A stretch of DNA of 64,000 nucleotides from Segatella copri. GTDB lineage: Bacteria; Bacteroidota; Bacteroidia; Bacteroidales; Bacteroidaceae. The stretch is taken from positions 2,497,001 through 2,561,000 of the forward strand of contig NZ_JAPDVG010000001.1 of the NCBI RefSeq assembly GCF_026015625.1, given 5' to 3'. This document shows positions 34,477-44,600 of this stretch, in pieces (positions within the stretch are counted from its first letter, which is position 1; each line of letters opens with the position of its first letter). The notes under the pieces were generated by a model, which was given only the letters and a program-made list of their open reading frames with translations, was not told where the DNA came from and searched no databases. Made by a program: the position numbers and the translations under genes.

Positions 34477-37392
34477 TTATTTTTTTATTTCACTCTCCTG
34501 CTGCTGCGCTACATACTCTCTTGGCGACATGCCATATTTCTTACGGAAGCACTTGCCGAAATAGCCTACATCGGTGAAGCCGCAACAGTAGGCTACATCT
34601 GTGATACTCTGACCGGAATGCTTCAGCAATTCTACGGCATGACTCAGTCTGAAATCCTTCACCATATCGCTTGGCGAACAGCCCATCACAGCCTTCGTCT
34701 TCTTGAAGAAGGCTGAACGGCTCATGCCCAATTCCTGTGCCAGCATATCTATCTCGAAATCGGCATTGGTCAGGTTGGCTTCCATAAACCGGCGCACCTT
34801 GTCAGCAAACTGCTTATCCTGCTGTTCGGCATTAAACTTGCGCTTATACTCTGCCAGCTGGTTCTGGATGTAGATATTGTTCTTCAGCCGAATCTGATAC
34901 TTCGCATAGCGGAAAGCATAGTAGCTGGCTACGGATATCAGAATGATGTAGATGAGATAAGCCCACCACGTAGCCCACCAGGGTGGAAGAATGGTGATGG
35001 TCAGCTCTCTCGTGCTGTGAGAATCAGGATTGGTGGCATCCATTACCTCTACGATAAACTGATAGGTTCCCGACGGCACATTGGTATAGGAAGCCAGACG
35101 GTTCTTGCCGGCATAATGCCAGTCATGGTCGTACCCCTTCAGCCGGTAACGGTAGCTGATGCGCTCCGGATTGCAGAAATTCAGGGCAGCAAACTCCAGA
35201 GTGAACATCGACTGGGAATGACGCAGGGTGAGATGATCAGTATAAACCATTGACTTCTCCAGGATGGCTGGCTGATTGTAACTGCGGATATCGCGGTTGT
35301 TCACCTCTCCACCTATTATATATATAGGATATTGCAGACGGGTGGTATGGATACGTTCCGGCTGATAAGCAAGGATTCCTTCCTTGCACCCCAGCCATAT
35401 CTCCCCATTCTGGATCAAAGCCGCAGAAGATTCCTCAAGCTGGACATCAGGGAAACCGTCGGAATTGTCGAAATGCTGGATGCGGTCTGATTGATAATCA
35501 TAGCACGACAAGCCATCGGCATTTACCAGCCAAAGGCGTCCCATCTTATCCTCTAAAATCGAAATGATGACATCATTATGCAAACCTTCCTTTGCTCCCA
35601 AAGAAGTAAGGATAGGCAGATGCGTCACTTCATCAAAACCATCCAGACGACTCAGACCTCCACCAAAGGTACACATCCAAACCTGCCTGCTGTTATCTTT
35701 GTAAAGTCCGTAGATGTCACTATTGGCACGGGTATTGATATCGGTATTGCGATAAGTCTCGAAGCGCAGGTCGCCTACCGATTTGAAATCTGTCTTGAAA
35801 GACATCAGTCCGTCCATCGTTCCTACCCACATTCTCTGATGACTGTCCTCTACCAGGTTGCGGGCATCCATGTAGAGTCCGTAACCGGGATAGTTTTTCA
35901 TACCATGATATTTATTATAGAAGCGCACCTTTCCGCCCTGTTCCTGCAGCAGATTGAGACCTCCATCCAGCGTAGCCACCCAGATGCGATGGTAGGAATC
36001 CTGACAGGTCATATAGACATTGTTGCCGCTGATGGAATAAGGATCCCGGGCATCATGACGGTAATGAGCGATGCGATACCCTATTGGTCTGGAGGCATCG
36101 GGAGTCAGTTTTACCAATCCGTCTCCCTTGGTAGAGAGCCAGAGATTCTGCCTGTCATCACACATGGCATGATAAATGCTGCCGATTTGATGATGGGCAT
36201 AATCGAACACCTGCTTCACCCTGCCCTGCATATCCAACAGATAAACATTCTTGCTGCGGGCACCCACTAGCACATCACCATTCTTCAACTGGCAGATGGC
36301 TTTCACTCCACTCTTATCACCATCCGGCAAAGGGATGACACGGAACTGGTTGGGGGTGAAACTGACACGGTAAATGCCATTATCAGCAGAAGTGAGCCAC
36401 AACAGTCCGTCCTTGTCCAGGTTCATGTTCAAGAAGTGGCTATCTGGCTTATGGTCTTGGAACTTAGGAAGGAAAGCCAGGTTAACGCCTTCCATCGTCT
36501 GCGGATCAATATAGATAATTTCGCCAGCACCGGAAAGATAGAAGTAACCATGATGAGAGGTGGCGATGAACTTAGGTTCCACCACCTTACCTACGCCCGA
36601 AACCGGATAACGGCGTTCCCATCCGGTCTTCGGATTACGGCACACCAGGGCGGTATGCGACTCATCCAACTGCCACACACATCCGTTCGGGGTATGATAA
36701 ACAAAATGTTCCTTCGATTTACGGGCGAAATACTGCTGCCACATGCCGAGCGTCCACTTCCTGTTTTTCGCAGTAACAGGAACGGAATAAATCTGATAAT
36801 CCTTTCCTACATAGTTGGCACGCGAAGCCTTCAGCTGTACCACATCCTGGCACAACTGATAATTGAACGTATTGATATACTTTCGGGCATCTACCAGCGT
36901 CTGGATACGGATGCTTCCATCCTTTAATGTTTCTGCAAGAAGCAGGTTCTTATCTTTGGTGAGCAGGAGAATCTTGCCGGTACCATCTGCCTGAATCTTG
37001 ATGACCTGCAGATTACGGGCATAAGGTTTCAGTTCTTCATAGACATCTTCGAAACGTTCGATCTGCTTGAAGAAGACGCTGAGTTTCCAGTCGAGCGTCT
37101 TGATCCAGAGATTGCCCAGAGCATCTTCTGCCAACCATTCTACCTTACGGGGTGGCTGGTCGGAAGAAGAGATGTAAGCATCAGAATAATTGGCAAAACG
37201 GGAACCGTCGAAACGGGATAAGCCGAACCAGGTTCCAAACCACAGGAAACTGTCTTTCGACTTCAGAGAACAGTATACGATGTCGTGAGGTAACCCTTCC
37301 TTCGTAGAATAATGAGCTACCTGCATATTGTTCTGTGCCATACCCAACAAGGCATAAAGCGAACAGAAAAGTATGGTAAAATATCGTTTCAC
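34477..37392 (-). CDS. Membrane-bound AraC-type regulator, hybrid-two-component-like but without kinase
   Basis: 971 residues from a GTG at 37392 (VKRYFTILFCSLYALLGMAQ, a signal peptide); the open frame extends 40 codons upstream without signal-like sequence. Periplasmic part: two seven-bladed propellers of the reg_prop kind (GLPHDIVYCSLKSKDSFLWFGTWFGLSRFDG, GLLWLTSADNGIYRV, WVGTMDGLMSF) and a Y_Y_Y domain (YRYRLKGYDHDWHYAGKNRLASYTNVPSG in parts). One membrane span (WWAYLIYIILISVASYYAF, about 830-850). Then only a short linker and an AraC-type HTH (AQELGMSRSAFFKKTKAVMG, ITDVAYCCGFTDVGYFGKCFRKKYG). Histidine kinase and receiver domains of normal HTCS proteins (about 1300-1400 residues) are absent. 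It should sense pectin oligosaccharides and switch on the locus. It is last in a five-gene operon. Confidence 0.87.
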   Translation of the reverse strand: MKRYFTILFCSLYALLGMAQNNMQVAHYSTKEGLPHDIVYCSLKSKDSFLWFGTWFGLSRFDGSRFANYSDAYISSSDQPPRKVEWLAEDALGNLWIKTLDWKLSVFFKQIERFEDVYEELKPYARNLQVIKIQADGTGKILLLTKDKNLLLAETLKDGSIRIQTLVDARKYINTFNYQLCQDVVQLKASRANYVGKDYQIYSVPVTAKNRKWTLGMWQQYFARKSKEHFVYHTPNGCVWQLDESHTALVCRNPKTGWERRYPVSGVGKVVEPKFIATSHHGYFYLSGAGEIIYIDPQTMEGVNLAFLPKFQDHKPDSHFLNMNLDKDGLLWLTSADNGIYRVSFTPNQFRVIPLPDGDKSGVKAICQLKNGDVLVGARSKNVYLLDMQGRVKQVFDYAHHQIGSIYHAMCDDRQNLWLSTKGDGLVKLTPDASRPIGYRIAHYRHDARDPYSISGNNVYMTCQDSYHRIWVATLDGGLNLLQEQGGKVRFYNKYHGMKNYPGYGLYMDARNLVEDSHQRMWVGTMDGLMSFKTDFKSVGDLRFETYRNTDINTRANSDIYGLYKDNSRQVWMCTFGGGLSRLDGFDEVTHLPILTSLGAKEGLHNDVIISILEDKMGRLWLVNADGLSCYDYQSDRIQHFDNSDGFPDVQLEESSAALIQNGEIWLGCKEGILAYQPERIHTTRLQYPIYIIGGEVNNRDIRSYNQPAILEKSMVYTDHLTLRHSQSMFTLEFAALNFCNPERISYRYRLKGYDHDWHYAGKNRLASYTNVPSGTYQFIVEVMDATNPDSHSTRELTITILPPWWATWWAYLIYIILISVASYYAFRYAKYQIRLKNNIYIQNQLAEYKRKFNAEQQDKQFADKVRRFMEANLTNADFEIDMLAQELGMSRSAFFKKTKAVMGCSPSDMVKDFRLSHAVELLKHSGQSITDVAYCCGFTDVGYFGKCFRKKYGMSPREYVAQQQESEIKK

Positions 37393-37397
37393 GTATG

Positions 37398-37429
37398 CAA
37401 AAGTACAAAAAAAGTCTTGAAATCTCCAA
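37398..37429 (-). promoter_or_regulatory. Promoter directly in front of the regulator GTG
   Basis: On the minus strand TTGG (37429-37426), 20-bp spacer and TACTTTTG (37405-37398). Only five bases separate the -7 box from the GTG, so a transcript from here would have no leader. The regulator can thus be made independently of the upstream enzyme genes. Confidence 0.6.
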
Positions 37430-37514
37430 TAAACTTTCTGTTTTTTGAAGATTTCAAGACGATAACGATTACGTAAACGGAATCTTCTGCAAAGAACTCT
37501 CCGGTTACGCATTA

Positions 37515-40091
37515 TTAATTATTAATACCGAAATCAGCCTGCTGGTCTTCTACCTCTTTCAGCATCTTTGCCTTCTGCTCGGGTGTAAACTCATGAGAAG
37601 AAGAAGTGGCAGAAGAAGCATTCTGAACAGATGATGAAGTGGCAGACTTGGCAGTCTTTGTACCCATCATCATGGTTCCCTGATAAGCTACGCTCTCTAT
37701 CTCCAGGTCGGCAGGAGTAGGAGCATGAGTACCCGGGAACTGAACCTCGGCATGAATCTTAATCTTGCCCGGCTTCATCGTGCTGCGCACCAGGATAGGA
37801 GCACTACCCCATTCTACAGCTCTCGGATTGGCATTGATGCTGGCATCACCAATGATTTCGCCCTCACCCTCCAGGGTAAAGCGGATATTCTCTTTAGCCA
37901 GACGGCGAACATGACCGTTATCATCGGTCACTTCGGCTACCACAACCACAAAGTCGCTGCCATCAGCCACCAGCGGTTTGCCCATCTCATCAACATAAAG
38001 ACGGAGTTTGGTGCTGCGGCGGGAAGGCATGCGCTGGTCGGTACAAACCACCTTGCCATCCTTGTATCCCTCTGCTACCATCACTACCATCTGAGAAGAT
38101 TTCTTCTTATAACTGTATTCGCGAGCCTCCCAAAAATCCCAGGCATTCTTGAATACCACAGGGGCATTAAAGGCGGCTGCCGTAGGATGAAGAACTGGCA
38201 AAGTATAGGTATGAGCACCCTGATAGGTGGTAAGACGAACGCTGTCACAATTAGAGAATACCGTCACATCGGCATCGCTGAACTGGGTCATCTCGTGAGC
38301 GATATGCACAAATGGCTGGTCGCTGCGCTGTGACTCAAACATATAATAAGCAGTCTTCTTCTGTCGGAATGCATCATAGATACCGCCCCAGTAAGGATCT
38401 GGATGATAGCCGCGCTGATGATCGAAAGGATGCCATTGGCAACCACCGATAAACTGTCCCGGTGTGTGCATCTCCTCTGTTGTCTTTGCCAGAGAATAAG
38501 CCTGGGTCAGCATCGGTTTCTCACCCCAGCTGCGGCTGGCACGGTTCAGGTTGTTATGCGCATACCAGTCATCCACATACTCACCAAACTCTCGGGTAAA
38601 GACACACTGGCTGATGCCGCTCATATCCATATCCGGCCATCCGTAAACCACATCATAATTTTCCTTGACACCTGCCGAATTCCAGTCGGCAACAGCCACA
38701 GGACGGTATGGATAAGGATACTCATCCTTGGTCAACTGCAGCGACTTCAGGGCGAAATCCTTAGGATAGCGGGTCTCATTCAGGATAGGCTCCCACATCA
38801 GAACCGAAGGATGGTTGCGGTCACGACGGATGATTTCACGGGTATTCTGGAACACACGCTCAGCAAATTGAGGGTCCTTGTTCCAATACTGCCAGCCCGG
38901 TGTAGCCACGATGATGAAGATTCCGAGTTCATCGCAGGCATCCATGAACGACGGGTCCTGAGGATAGTGGGCAGTACGGATGATGTTGAAACCGGCATTC
39001 TTCAGACGGAGCACATCTCTCCATTGCTGACTGTTGGGAAGTGCATTGCCCACATAAGCAAAATCCTGATGACGGTTGGCACCGATAAACTGACGGTATT
39101 TCTTGCCGTTGAGCCAGAAACCTTCCTTGCCACGGAACTCGAAGCTGCGGATACCTAACTTGGTCTTTCCGCCGTCCAATACCTGCTTACCATCCTTGAT
39201 GCGGGTAACCACACTATATAAATAAGGTGTCTCCGGCGACCAGAGATGCGGATTCCTGACAGAGAACATCTGTCTGACGGTCTGATGTGCATCGCCAGCT
39301 GCCAGGAGCACATTCTGCGAAATGGTCTTGAGCACCTTGCCCGAAGCATCCAGCAGACTCTGCTCCACCTTCACCTTGCGTGCCTTTCCGCCCACATTCT
39401 GCAAGTCGACATCAACAAACACCTTCGCCTGCTTCTCTGAAATATCCGAGAAATGAACGAAGATGCCGGCATCACGGCGGTCGGCTTCAATCACGTTGGT
39501 GATAGAAATCTCCTTCTTATTGATAAGCCATACATCGCGATAGATACCACCATGATAAGCAAAGTCGAGTGTATACTGCGGTTTGCCAGGAGGATAACTC
39601 TTGTCATTAGAGTTGTCAGCCATCACAGCCACCACACACTTATCGCCCTTCTTCAGTCCCTGCTCTTTCAGGTTGACGATAACAGGCAGGTAACCGCCGA
39701 AGTGCTCCTTAGCCAGTTTGCCGTTCACATAAATCTTCTGCTTGCCCATTATTGCCTCGAAATAGATTTCAGAGCGATTGCCCGGCACGATAAAGGTTTT
39801 GCGATACCAGGCTATACCCTGATAGTTGCGGCAACCCGAAGCCTCAGCAGGTTCCAGTTTCACACTATGAGGGGTAGAAACTACCCCCCAGCTTGTATCA
39901 TCATAGTCGGCACGTTCTGCGCCCTGCACATCCCCCAGATGGAACCGCCAGTTGGGATTGAAATTCCACACCTCGCGTCCCTGGTTGCTGACAGGGAACA
40001 ACCCCGCCACCGATGTATCATCGTAAGCCGATGCCTTTGCCGAGCCTACACCCAGCAAAAGCATCATAGCCATCAATATGTAATATCTCAT
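37515..40091 (-). CDS. GH2 family glycoside hydrolase (beta-galactosidase-like)
   Basis: 858 residues, signal peptide ending AKASA (about 22). GH2 order: jelly-roll sugar-binding domain (WNFNPNWRFHLGDVQGAERADYDD, GCRNYQGIAWYRKTF), Ig-like domain (PHLWSPETPYLYSVVTRI), TIM barrel (FRQFIGANRHQDFAYVG-like start, FNIIRTAHYPQDPSFMDACDELGIF, acid/base Glu in MWEPILNETRYP, probable nucleophile in FTREFGEYVDDW), then further Ig-like modules. The C-terminus has a Ser/Thr-rich linker (ATSSSVQNASSATSSS) and a short helical tail. Substrate could be beta-galactoside or another pectic sugar. It lies 2 bp before the long frame of the regulator and 31 bp after the esterase gene. Confidence 0.88.
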   Translation of the reverse strand: MRYYILMAMMLLLGVGSAKASAYDDTSVAGLFPVSNQGREVWNFNPNWRFHLGDVQGAERADYDDTSWGVVSTPHSVKLEPAEASGCRNYQGIAWYRKTFIVPGNRSEIYFEAIMGKQKIYVNGKLAKEHFGGYLPVIVNLKEQGLKKGDKCVVAVMADNSNDKSYPPGKPQYTLDFAYHGGIYRDVWLINKKEISITNVIEADRRDAGIFVHFSDISEKQAKVFVDVDLQNVGGKARKVKVEQSLLDASGKVLKTISQNVLLAAGDAHQTVRQMFSVRNPHLWSPETPYLYSVVTRIKDGKQVLDGGKTKLGIRSFEFRGKEGFWLNGKKYRQFIGANRHQDFAYVGNALPNSQQWRDVLRLKNAGFNIIRTAHYPQDPSFMDACDELGIFIIVATPGWQYWNKDPQFAERVFQNTREIIRRDRNHPSVLMWEPILNETRYPKDFALKSLQLTKDEYPYPYRPVAVADWNSAGVKENYDVVYGWPDMDMSGISQCVFTREFGEYVDDWYAHNNLNRASRSWGEKPMLTQAYSLAKTTEEMHTPGQFIGGCQWHPFDHQRGYHPDPYWGGIYDAFRQKKTAYYMFESQRSDQPFVHIAHEMTQFSDADVTVFSNCDSVRLTTYQGAHTYTLPVLHPTAAAFNAPVVFKNAWDFWEAREYSYKKKSSQMVVMVAEGYKDGKVVCTDQRMPSRRSTKLRLYVDEMGKPLVADGSDFVVVVAEVTDDNGHVRRLAKENIRFTLEGEGEIIGDASINANPRAVEWGSAPILVRSTMKPGKIKIHAEVQFPGTHAPTPADLEIESVAYQGTMMMGTKTAKSATSSSVQNASSATSSSHEFTPEQKAKMLKEVEDQQADFGINN

Positions 40092-40122
40092 CTATAAACT
40101 ATTAACTATAAACTATAAACTA

Positions 40123-41568
40123 TTACTTCACTTCCCAATCGTCGGTACGGAAAGAGCTGACAGGCAGACCATCGTGGAAGAGATCGCCCACAACCCAGTT
40201 TTTGAATGCATAGCGCACAGCCACAGGTTTCTTCACTTCCTCGCTCTTCACATACACCTTGTTGCGTGAAATCCAAGCCTGTGCCTTGTGGAATACCTGG
40301 TCATCGCCGGCAATCTCGAAGTTGTCGCTCTTAGGACCATTGTTGAAGTAAACCCACTCCTTGCTGCGGTCGAAGCTGACAACAGCGGTATCGCCCTTGA
40401 ACTCAACACTCTTGTAGACAGCGAAATCAGGCAATCCCTTCTGACCATAAGTATTGGCAAGAGAAAGCAGAGCCAGACGCTCGCCCACCTCCTTCTTCTT
40501 ACGTGGATGGATGCCATACTCCAGACCGGCATCAAGCAATACAGCCATACGGCAGTTGCTGATGCGCTTCTCTGCCTCCATCTGCTTTTCACGAAGCAGG
40601 GCACTGTTGTTTTTCCATTTTATCAGACTATAATCGTAGGGTGCAATCTGACAATAATAGAACGGAAAAATCCCCTGCTTCCATTCCTTGCGCCAACTGT
40701 TTACCAGGGTCTGCATCTGGTCGGCATAAGTAGCATAGCGATTGCAGTTATCCTCACCCTGATACCAGATAACACCCTTCATGGTGTAACCGATGAGCGG
40801 ATGGAGCATACCATTATAGAGAGCTGAAGGACAGCGCTGCTGATATTTCTTCACATCAGCCTCATTCCAAGGTGTATGAAGTTTAGGGAATGCCTTGAGC
40901 CAATCGCTCTTGATGAGATTGCCGTTGATCCATGCCTCACAGGCACTACCGCCCCAGGAAGTAACAATCAGACCTACTGGTACACCCAGCGATTGGCGCA
41001 ACGTCTTACCATAATAATAAGCAGCAGCACTAAACTCACGAACGCTTGCTGCATCAGCTTCCTTCCAGTCGCCAGCCACCGTATCAACAGGATGCAACTG
41101 GGCATTGCGCTGAACCGTAAAGAGGCGCAACTGCTGGTCTTTACACAGCATCAGTTCTTCCGGAGTGCCCGCAACAGGCTGTGCCTTGAATCCCTTCATC
41201 GGCATCTCCATGTTACTCTGACCCGAACAGATCCAGACCTCACCAATCAGGATATTGTGAAGTTTCAGTTCCTTTCCGTCGCTCAGACTCAGTTCATAAG
41301 GACCGCCAGCCTGAGGCGTTTCTATCTTCATCGCCCATTTTCCCTGGGCATCGGCTTGAGTCTTATAGGTCTTGCCGTTCCAGGAAGCACGCACTTTTAC
41401 CACCTTGTTGGCATCAGCAGTACCCCAGAGGTTGCATTCCGTCTGCTGTTGCAATACCATGTTGTCGCCAAAGATTTTTGGCAGTTTCACTTCTGCCTGC
41501 GCTGCCAGAGTCATGGCAAGCAGCAGAGCTGAACATAACAGTTTCTTCATTTTATTCAATGTATTCAA
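40123..41568 (-). CDS. Sialate O-acetylesterase-like carbohydrate esterase (SGNH, CE20-like)
   Basis: 481 residues, signal peptide (LLLAMTLAAQA, about residue 26; starts at residue 1 or at the second Met, residue 7, are possible). A beta-sandwich domain (FGDNMVLQQQTECNLWG, about 34-110) precedes the SGNH hydrolase: ICSGQSNMEMPM with nucleophile Ser, GLIVTSWGGSACEAW, KGVIWYQGEDNCNRY, and the late DAGLEYGIHPRKKKEVGERLA with Asp/His. Enzymes of this family remove acetyl groups from sugars; in a rhamnogalacturonan locus this would be acetyl on galacturonate or galactose side chains. It lies between GH106 (61 bp) and GH2 (31 bp), same operon; short ACTATAAACTATTA repeats fill both gaps. Confidence 0.87.
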   Translation of the reverse strand: MNTLNKMKKLLCSALLLAMTLAAQAEVKLPKIFGDNMVLQQQTECNLWGTADANKVVKVRASWNGKTYKTQADAQGKWAMKIETPQAGGPYELSLSDGKELKLHNILIGEVWICSGQSNMEMPMKGFKAQPVAGTPEELMLCKDQQLRLFTVQRNAQLHPVDTVAGDWKEADAASVREFSAAAYYYGKTLRQSLGVPVGLIVTSWGGSACEAWINGNLIKSDWLKAFPKLHTPWNEADVKKYQQRCPSALYNGMLHPLIGYTMKGVIWYQGEDNCNRYATYADQMQTLVNSWRKEWKQGIFPFYYCQIAPYDYSLIKWKNNSALLREKQMEAEKRISNCRMAVLLDAGLEYGIHPRKKKEVGERLALLSLANTYGQKGLPDFAVYKSVEFKGDTAVVSFDRSKEWVYFNNGPKSDNFEIAGDDQVFHKAQAWISRNKVYVKSEEVKKPVAVRYAFKNWVVGDLFHDGLPVSSFRTDDWEVK

Positions 41569-41629
41569 TGTTAAATGTTAAATGAGCAGTCTTGCTATGA
41601 ACTATCAACTATTAACTATCAACTATAAA

Positions 41630-44600
41630 CTAATACACGATGTTAATCGTGGAGAGTAATCCGGCAGGCAGAAGCGCCTTGCTCTTGGTGCGATATTTGG
41701 CATTGGTCCAGATTCCCTTAAACGGAGCCTTTCCCTCGCCAGCACCCTGCAGCGCATTGTGCCAGGTATTGGCTACAACAATCTGTATTTCGTTGCTGCC
41801 ATTCTTCAGGTCGCGCTTCGGAACATACACCTCGTAAGGAGCTGTCCAGGCATAACCATATTGCTTGCCGTTGACCAGCACACGTGCCACATCACCAATC
41901 TTGCCCAACTGGATTTTGATGAATCCGTCATTAGAAGGAGCCGTCTTCGTTTTCTCGGCTGGAACTTCCATTTTCTCTTCTGCTGAAACCGGAACAGAAT
42001 CGCCCCATTCAAAAGAAGAGGTAAAGGTTACGTGACCGCTGTAGTACTTCATCTTCTCATCTGCCGACTTCGACCAGTCGAAAGGAAGCGTTACGGTGGT
42101 ATCTTTGCGGATATCATCGAAATGAACCTTCCACTTATCGGATACAGCCAGCACAGAAGGATAGTTTTCTGTAAAACCTGCACCTTCTTCTTCAACCAGC
42201 TTATGACCTGTCTGACTGATAACCTGCATGTCTTCCTTGTTCGAAAGGATAACGAAAGCGGAACCATAAGCTGGCAGACTCAATTTCACAACCTGGCGGA
42301 TTTTGGAAGTCCTGGTACGGAAGGTTGCCGTAATCTGGCGTTCCTTATCCTCCTGGTTAGTCAGGAAATAGATGTCCTTTCTGCCTGTTGCCTCCAACAC
42401 ACAGCGGTGAGCATAATCCATATTTTCGGGCAGAACGACATCCGGTTCGATGCCATACTGCGAGAAGTCCTTTGCCTGATAAGGCTTGTCGATGATAATG
42501 ATGCCTTCCTCGCGCAACTCCTCTATCTTCGCCTTTACCTCGGCAGACAGGGTATTTGCCGGCTGCGGAATCACCAGGATGCGGTAGTCCTGGTTTCCTG
42601 GCAACTTGCCCTTCGGACTGTATTCGAAATTCCATTTCAGCAAGGCATCCTTATTCATCGAATCATATTTGTAGCCATGCAGGGCATTGCACCAGTCTTT
42701 CAAATCGAGAATATTCGCCGAATGAGTTACTCCCACAGGCGATTCTTCCATCGGAATGCCCACATTAGCCATACGTTTCTGTTCACTAGCCACCCGTTCT
42801 GCGCCAAACACACCCGGAAGCATCGGAACGAGTTTATCCGGAGTAAGCGAACGGCTCGGAATCTCTTCGCCTGTAAACACGGCGATGTCTACCACCGGTC
42901 TGCCCTGCTGCAGATAATTCTGACACAGGGTGATGTAATCCACAAAACCGCGTGCCTCAGGATACCAGGTATTGTCGCGCTGGAAGAAGAGACCGATGCC
43001 ATCAAGCGTCATACCAGGCTTGCGGTCCATCCAAGGATTATGGGCAGTTACATGGAAGAAGAGTTTGTTCATGCCAAGCGCCAGATTGCGGTCAAGCATC
43101 GGCTTGAGCATGGCTGGTGTCTCATTCCATACACCACGAACCTCGGTGAATCCCTCTGCCTGAACGATGTTCTTATTATAAATATGTGCACCGCTCACGG
43201 CATCGAGCATGTCGTTGGGTTTATCGTGAGTAGGCGAATTGAGCCAGTATTCTCCCATTGGATTGTCGGCATACTGATAATGCTGCAGACCATCGGCAGG
43301 GAAGGTTGGTGCAATACTCTCGTGAGATACTTCTATATCCTGTTCATGAGCCAGATCGGTAAAGGTCTTGAAGAACTTCTCGTTTACCAGGTCATTGATG
43401 GTGAGACGGATATCCTTCAGTACCTGTTCGTATCTGGAAGCCGACTCCATCGGAACACCTGCCATAATCGGGAGGTATGGGATGAGGTCGTAACCGCGGC
43501 GTGCCTTGAACTCCTCGGCAAACTGATAGCCCCAGTTCTGACTGCCACACTCCCAGGAGTCGATGTGCAGATACTTCACCACATCGCTGTGCGGACGGTT
43601 CAGGAACAATGCATACCAGGAATTGAAAAGTTTCCTGACGGCTGCCGGTGAGAACTTATCCACTTCGAGTCCCTTACCGGTTCCGGCTGTTGCATTGGTC
43701 TGTCCTGTTGAGGTATGTCCCATTCGCAACAGGCGCCAGGTGCCCTTAGGCAACTTATTCATCAGGTTGCCGTTCACCATGACACCCATCACCATTCCAT
43801 TTTCCAGTTTCAAAGGCAGTACATCTGCCATCGCCACGGTCTCGCTCTTAGCTGCCGCATCGGTTTCGATACGCCATACGGCACCCGTTTTTCCCTCATA
43901 CTGGTTAATCATCGGCTGATTGCTCAAGATGATATTCTCCAGTTTCAGCAGCGGTTTCCATTTAGCTGCATCCAGGTCTTCTGCTCCCGGCTCTGTACCT
44001 TCCGGCGTCCATGAGAATCGGAAATAGCGGGCGGTGGTAGTCGGCAAACTAAAGGTATAATCACACATCGTGTTCTGCCAACCCTGACGGGGAGGCACCA
44101 ACTGCTTGATATCTATGAAGTTGATGCCGTCATCAGAAGCCTGTACCAGGAGGCGCTGCGACTGGATGTTGTTGCCGTTAGGCACCACACGCATGCTGCG
44201 CACCGTGACGGGTTTATGAAACGAATAGATGATAGAGGCAGGTTTCGCTGCCAGATAATAGCCCTTGGCGGTAGAAACAGCCTCGGTATATTCTATCTTC
44301 TCCGGTTTGAAGAGTTGGGGTTTCTCCTTGCATCGGATGGCAAAAGCCGCGATGTCCTGATAATATCCACCCTCGCTTCCAGCAGGCTGCAACTTCCCGT
44401 CCTTATAACTTTCGGGTTGCCACATCTGCATGCCTTCTATCTTCTTACCGCCACCCACAATGGTATCGGTCCATACCACCTTCTGCATCGATTCGGCAGG
44501 AAGGATAGACGGATTGCCTGCCAGGGCGAAACCGTCGCAGATATGAATGCCCATGTCAAGGCCCAGGGAGTCGGCTTGCTGGAAAGAGTAATCCACCATC

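Noticed and set aside
37393..37512. N-terminal extension of the regulator to the first ATG
   Set aside because: The 40 extra residues are Arg-rich, hide the signal peptide and cover a good promoter.
40092..40122. ACTATAAACTATTA repeats between operon genes as regulatory sites
   Set aside because: Similar words fill the gaps at 41569-41629 and 44861-44904 without fixed spacing; they look like slippage-made filler.
42032..43651. Open frame of 539 codons on the plus strand opposite GH106
   Set aside because: Antisense shadow of a well-supported GH106 gene; composition is unlike neighbouring proteins.
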